Source: a virus
Length of the DNA stretch: 33,516 nucleotides
IMG/VR virus record: IMGVR_UViG_3300009494_000012
Location: 1-33,516 of that record
Strand: one strand, 5' to 3'
Part shown: in pieces, positions 30,805 to 33,516 of the stretch
How the letters are laid out: each line of letters begins with the position of its first letter
Position numbering within the stretch: position 1 is the stretch's first letter
The notes under the pieces: generated by a model
What the model was told of the DNA's origin: nothing
The model's database searches: none
The model's input: the letters and a program-made list of their open reading frames with translations, nothing else
Program-made: the position numbers and the translations under genes

Positions 30805-32184
30805 TTAGCTAAGAAAATTCGAGTGCGGGGAGTCATTGTACATCTGCTCTAAAGTCTTATTTGCCTCCGCCAGTTTGCAATTACTTGGGCACATCCGTAC
30901 AACAACAGCCTGCCCTGTAGCGTGCCTATCTTCATTCACCCAAAGGTCAACAAACCGCCGCTCCTTCGATAACTTCCCGTAAACCCCGATGCCACTCCGA
31001 CTGAAAACATAATCCATCATGTGACAGCAAACAAGCACAGTACCGTCCGCACAGATAGTCGGACAGAACGGATGGCACCAGCACTTTGAGAAAGGCAGGC
31101 CATCCGTTTCAGAAAGAAGAACAGCAACGAACTTGTAACCCGGAGTGTAGATTGCAAAGCCGTCGCGCTCATACGCTCCCAGCATGACGAGTGTATCGAA
31201 AATCCTTCGATCCCAGTAAATCGAATCGATACTCATTCCACGCTCGACAGGCGGAATCTCTAACGGCTTCACCTGAAAGTAGTCGAGCCCTTCGATCTCG
31301 CGGAACTGCAAGACGCTCGTGATGATCTCCAAGTAGTTCCCTGGAGTCATGAGGTACGAAACCCCGAGTGTCGTGTTCGAGCCTACATGCTCCTTCGCGA
31401 TGCCGAGTCGAACAATACCAGCGATGAGCTTCTCGAAGTTCACCGCAGCAACCTGTCCGTGCATCTTCTCGTATCCTTCCTGACTCCCGGCATCGACGCT
31501 GACACGGCACCACGCACAACATTCAACCACAGCCTCAATAACCTCTGCCATCTCTGCAGTATCTTTGTACAGTAGCGACCCATTCGTAACAAGACCGACC
31601 TCGATACCTGCGGCATGAATGCCTCGAATGATTTGCGCCAACTGCGGGTGAAGTAGCGGCTCACCTCCTCCAGAAAGAATAACTCCGCGCACCTTCAGCT
31701 TGACCATGTCCTCCAGTAGTTTGGAGAAAAGGTCCATATCGAACTTCGCCTTCCAGAACTGCCCCTGCTCTCCGTGCTCTTTCGCCCGCTTCGGTATACT
31801 GAATGTGCATCCCGGACAATGATGATTGCAGACGTTCGAAGGATGAAGCTCCACAGTTATCGGGCCGACTTCCTCGGGGCGTTCTGCATCGAGCGCAGAC
31901 ACCTTATCGACATGTCGAAGGATCTTAGACGAGTGGAAAAATCCAGTCGCCCTCGAAGCAGAATGCGTCTTGAACTTATCTAGATTCGCTCTCTCCATCT
32001 CCAGCATAAGATCACGGAGATGTCCAAGAGCACGAGGTGGAAAATTCCGCATATTATCGGCTTGCATAAATGCGTCATAGTCCTCTATCGAAAGAGAAAG
32101 ACGCGAACAGAAATCCTTGAGACCCAACCGAAGGTCACTGCGTACCCGTTCAAGAAGATCCGCCCGAAGCACTCCATTATTCAT
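30805..32184 (-). CDS. Radical SAM/SPASM-type enzyme with helical N-terminal domain
   Basis: A 459-residue protein; ATG 32184 (ATGA overlap, AGAAAGG 7 bases before) is chosen over the upstream start. Residues 1-100 are helical (ADLLERVRSDLRLGLKDFCS) and of no known family. The radical SAM core follows: C119-x3-C123-x2-C126 (CNHHCPGC) for the 4Fe-4S/SAM cluster, ILSGGGEPLLHP (GGEP motif, near 169-180) and GLVTNGSLL. The C-terminal part has extra cysteines at 368, 370, 374, 378, 386, 387, 432 and 436 (CWCHPFC, VCCHMMD, MCPSNC), as in SPASM domains that hold auxiliary clusters. Substrate unknown; neighbours suggest DNA base or sugar modification. Confidence 0.85.
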   Translation of the reverse strand: MNNGVLRADLLERVRSDLRLGLKDFCSRLSLSIEDYDAFMQADNMRNFPPRALGHLRDLMLEMERANLDKFKTHSASRATGFFHSSKILRHVDKVSALDAERPEEVGPITVELHPSNVCNHHCPGCTFSIPKRAKEHGEQGQFWKAKFDMDLFSKLLEDMVKLKVRGVILSGGGEPLLHPQLAQIIRGIHAAGIEVGLVTNGSLLYKDTAEMAEVIEAVVECCAWCRVSVDAGSQEGYEKMHGQVAAVNFEKLIAGIVRLGIAKEHVGSNTTLGVSYLMTPGNYLEIITSVLQFREIEGLDYFQVKPLEIPPVERGMSIDSIYWDRRIFDTLVMLGAYERDGFAIYTPGYKFVAVLLSETDGLPFSKCWCHPFCPTICADGTVLVCCHMMDYVFSRSGIGVYGKLSKERRFVDLWVNEDRHATGQAVVVRMCPSNCKLAEANKTLEQMYNDSPHSNFLS

Positions 32185-33161
32185 GTACTGACCTTTCTCC
32201 ATGCCATGCCATCCCAGTATATACCGACCTCCTCATCTTTCCAATGCCGGAAGTCGCATCGGGAAAAAGTCACATTGCATCGCCGACAGTAGTCCGAAGC
32301 GCCAGCGCGATCTTTCTCCCGCAAGCGTAGCCGGATTTCCTGCATCCGCTTGCTGTACCAGAACGCCTTGAACCCTGAGACACCGTCATGAACAGAGCCG
32401 AAATCCTCTTGTGCCGACTCACCTGTGTTGTCCTGACAACACACAAGATAACGCCCACGCGAATCGACATTCACGTACAGGAACGGCTGGTTGCATCTCC
32501 GAGTAAGCGGTTCCGTAACAGGCTTCAAACCGAACCGAGCGGCTTTCTCCCAGTCCAAATGGTTGAACCACGTGCCGAGCAATCCTGCACGGAATCGGCT
32601 TTTTGGCCAGTTTTCCGGCTGCTCCTGGAGAACGATCAATTTCAAACCCGGGCCGTGGTAGTTCCACGGGGAAGGAGCGCCATCAGGAGCGTCGTAGTAC
32701 TCGTAAAACGGACACCCAGACGCTTTTGCCAGTTCAATGTACTTCTCCTGGGAACCGTACATGTCGGTATAGACGACATTTGCCCCTGCCTGCAATAGCT
32801 GACGATAAGTAAGCTTGCCGTTTCGAATCTGCGTCCCGTTCGTTGTGATCTGTATCTGAGACAACGGAGATATTTTTCGAGCGATGGTTAGAAACTCAGG
32901 CAGATCAGGATGCAACGTCGGCTCCCCACCGAACGCCAGATCCGCCCGCCTTGTGGGAGACACTACCGAGATGATTTTCCACAAAGCCACCCACGTCACC
33001 CTATCCATGAAATGGAAAGTCTTCGGCTTCGGATCCAAAGCACAGCTACAATGACCACAACTTAAATTACATCCATGAGTAGGCTCGATGCACCACACCC
33101 AAGGGCTGGTACTCCCCATCGGGTTGACCTTTTTAGGTGTCTTTACTGGAGGGAAGATCAT
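32181..33161 (-). CDS. Radical SAM/SPASM-type enzyme
   Basis: A 326-residue protein with AGGAGA before its ATG. EPTHGCNLSCGHCSC carries C31-x3-C35-x2-C38, followed by LAFGGEPTLHPDLPEF (GGEP, 78-81), IQITTNGTQI and a partial TIM barrel ending about residue 215. The C-terminal region has RCNQPFLYVNVDSRGRYLVC-CQDN and YCRRCNVTFSRCDF (Cys223, 241, 242, 292, 295, 302), typical of a SPASM-like auxiliary cluster region. It overlaps both neighbours by ATGA, so it is made together with the second radical SAM enzyme. Similar to, but only distantly related with, that neighbour; a sequential pathway is plausible. Confidence 0.87.
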   Translation of the reverse strand: MIFPPVKTPKKVNPMGSTSPWVWCIEPTHGCNLSCGHCSCALDPKPKTFHFMDRVTWVALWKIISVVSPTRRADLAFGGEPTLHPDLPEFLTIARKISPLSQIQITTNGTQIRNGKLTYRQLLQAGANVVYTDMYGSQEKYIELAKASGCPFYEYYDAPDGAPSPWNYHGPGLKLIVLQEQPENWPKSRFRAGLLGTWFNHLDWEKAARFGLKPVTEPLTRRCNQPFLYVNVDSRGRYLVCCQDNTGESAQEDFGSVHDGVSGFKAFWYSKRMQEIRLRLREKDRAGASDYCRRCNVTFSRCDFRHWKDEEVGIYWDGMAWRKVST

Positions 33162-33511
33162 ATCGGCTCTCCTGTGAGCGTGTGTTTTCGCTCGGGTGCC
33201 ACGTCGGGATCATACCCATATGACTCTGCCAGGACTTTTGCTTCCTTCACGATTTTCTTGTTCTGGACTTTGTCCCAAGTGAACGGCTTGCGGGTAAAAC
33301 GTGTTGTTTTCGTCCGCGCCTTATTTTTCACCGACACATCGGTAGGTGGCTCCGCAGGCAAACCGAGCGGAGTAGCTATGCTTAGCCAGTCCTCGGCTAA
33401 GCTCTCCAGGCGGACCCGGGCGGTCGGGTTTTTCTTTGCGATAAGCTTGTTCCACTTGATCCAGAATAGTACCGAGCGAAGCGGCTCCGGTATATCCACC
33501 CCAACTCCCAC
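33158..33511 (-). CDS. Basic protein of unknown function, start at contig edge
   Basis: About 113-117 residues are visible, ending at a TGA that overlaps the radical SAM start. The frame remains open to the contig edge, so the gene may extend further; possible starts are GTG 33511 and GTG 33499, the latter with GGGAG five bases before it. The first part (VLFWIKWNKLIAKKNPTARV) is helical and the middle is basic (KNKARTKTTRFTRKPFTWDK), ending YGYDPDVAPERKHTLTGEPI. No family recognised. Coupling to the radical SAM gene suggests a part in the same module. Confidence 0.65.
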   Translation of the reverse strand: MGVGVDIPEPLRSVLFWIKWNKLIAKKNPTARVRLESLAEDWLSIATPLGLPAEPPTDVSVKNKARTKTTRFTRKPFTWDKVQNKKIVKEAKVLAESYGYDPDVAPERKHTLTGEPI

Positions 33512-33516
33512 ATGCG

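Noticed and set aside
1-33516. tRNA genes or CRISPR arrays
   Set aside because: No cloverleaf-like segment or spaced direct repeats were noticed by eye; a tRNAscan or CRISPR search would settle it.

Overview
The window is a partial genome of a tailed double-stranded DNA phage (or prophage) with a contractile tail. Evidence is a tail sheath, a tail tube, a tape measure with a frameshifted G/GT-type chaperone, and a compact baseplate of gp25-like, J-like, DUF2612-like, gp138-like spike and Pam3-type plug/hub proteins. The head genes are Mu-like (DUF935 portal, Mu F-type head protein). No integrase, repressor, DNA polymerase, endolysin or tRNA is visible, so part of the genome is missing. The host cannot be named; a lipobox protein and a spanin-like protein weakly suggest a Gram-negative host. 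The first 46 bases are not biological: they match an Illumina Nextera adapter with its i7 index and transposon mosaic end, so the contig ends artificially and its first gene is cut.

Left arm (47-2240, + strand): a rightward run of small phage genes joined by ATGA overlaps and strong ribosome binding sites. It holds the C-terminal part of an unknown protein, a zinc-ribbon protein, two small conserved-looking phage proteins, a decayed small gene, a coiled-coil protein of the kind found near phage recombination genes, and a lipoprotein with 23 uninterrupted collagen-type Gly-X-Y triplets. A 268-base gap full of CCTA/TAGG words and short palindromes (2241-2508) separates this arm from the convergent late genes.

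Late operon (2509-33516, - strand): one almost gap-free leftward unit of about 31 kb. In transcription order it has an unknown protein cut at the contig edge, two radical SAM/SPASM-type enzymes and a TET-associated-type glycosyltransferase (a likely DNA hypermodification module). Next come the small and large terminase, portal, a Gly/Lys-rich micropeptide, a holin-like membrane protein, an F-type head protein, a very large protease fusion, scaffold, decoration protein and major capsid. Then follow a zinc-knuckle protein, two structural proteins (one LamG-like), connector/neck proteins, sheath, tube, the G/GT chaperones, tape measure, baseplate, a beta-propeller fibre, a spanin-like protein and a BppU-like protein.

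Points that stand out: (1) a maturation protease of the XkdF type fused behind a uracil-DNA-glycosylase-like domain and a LigD phosphoesterase-like domain; (2) a glycosyltransferase plus two radical SAM enzymes directly upstream of the terminase; (3) a lambda-type G GGA AAG slippery site followed 9 nt later by a 9-bp hairpin; (4) one small beta-rich module placed inside two, probably three, unrelated structural proteins; (5) a collagen-like lipoprotein; (6) a fibre with 14 blade-like repeats.
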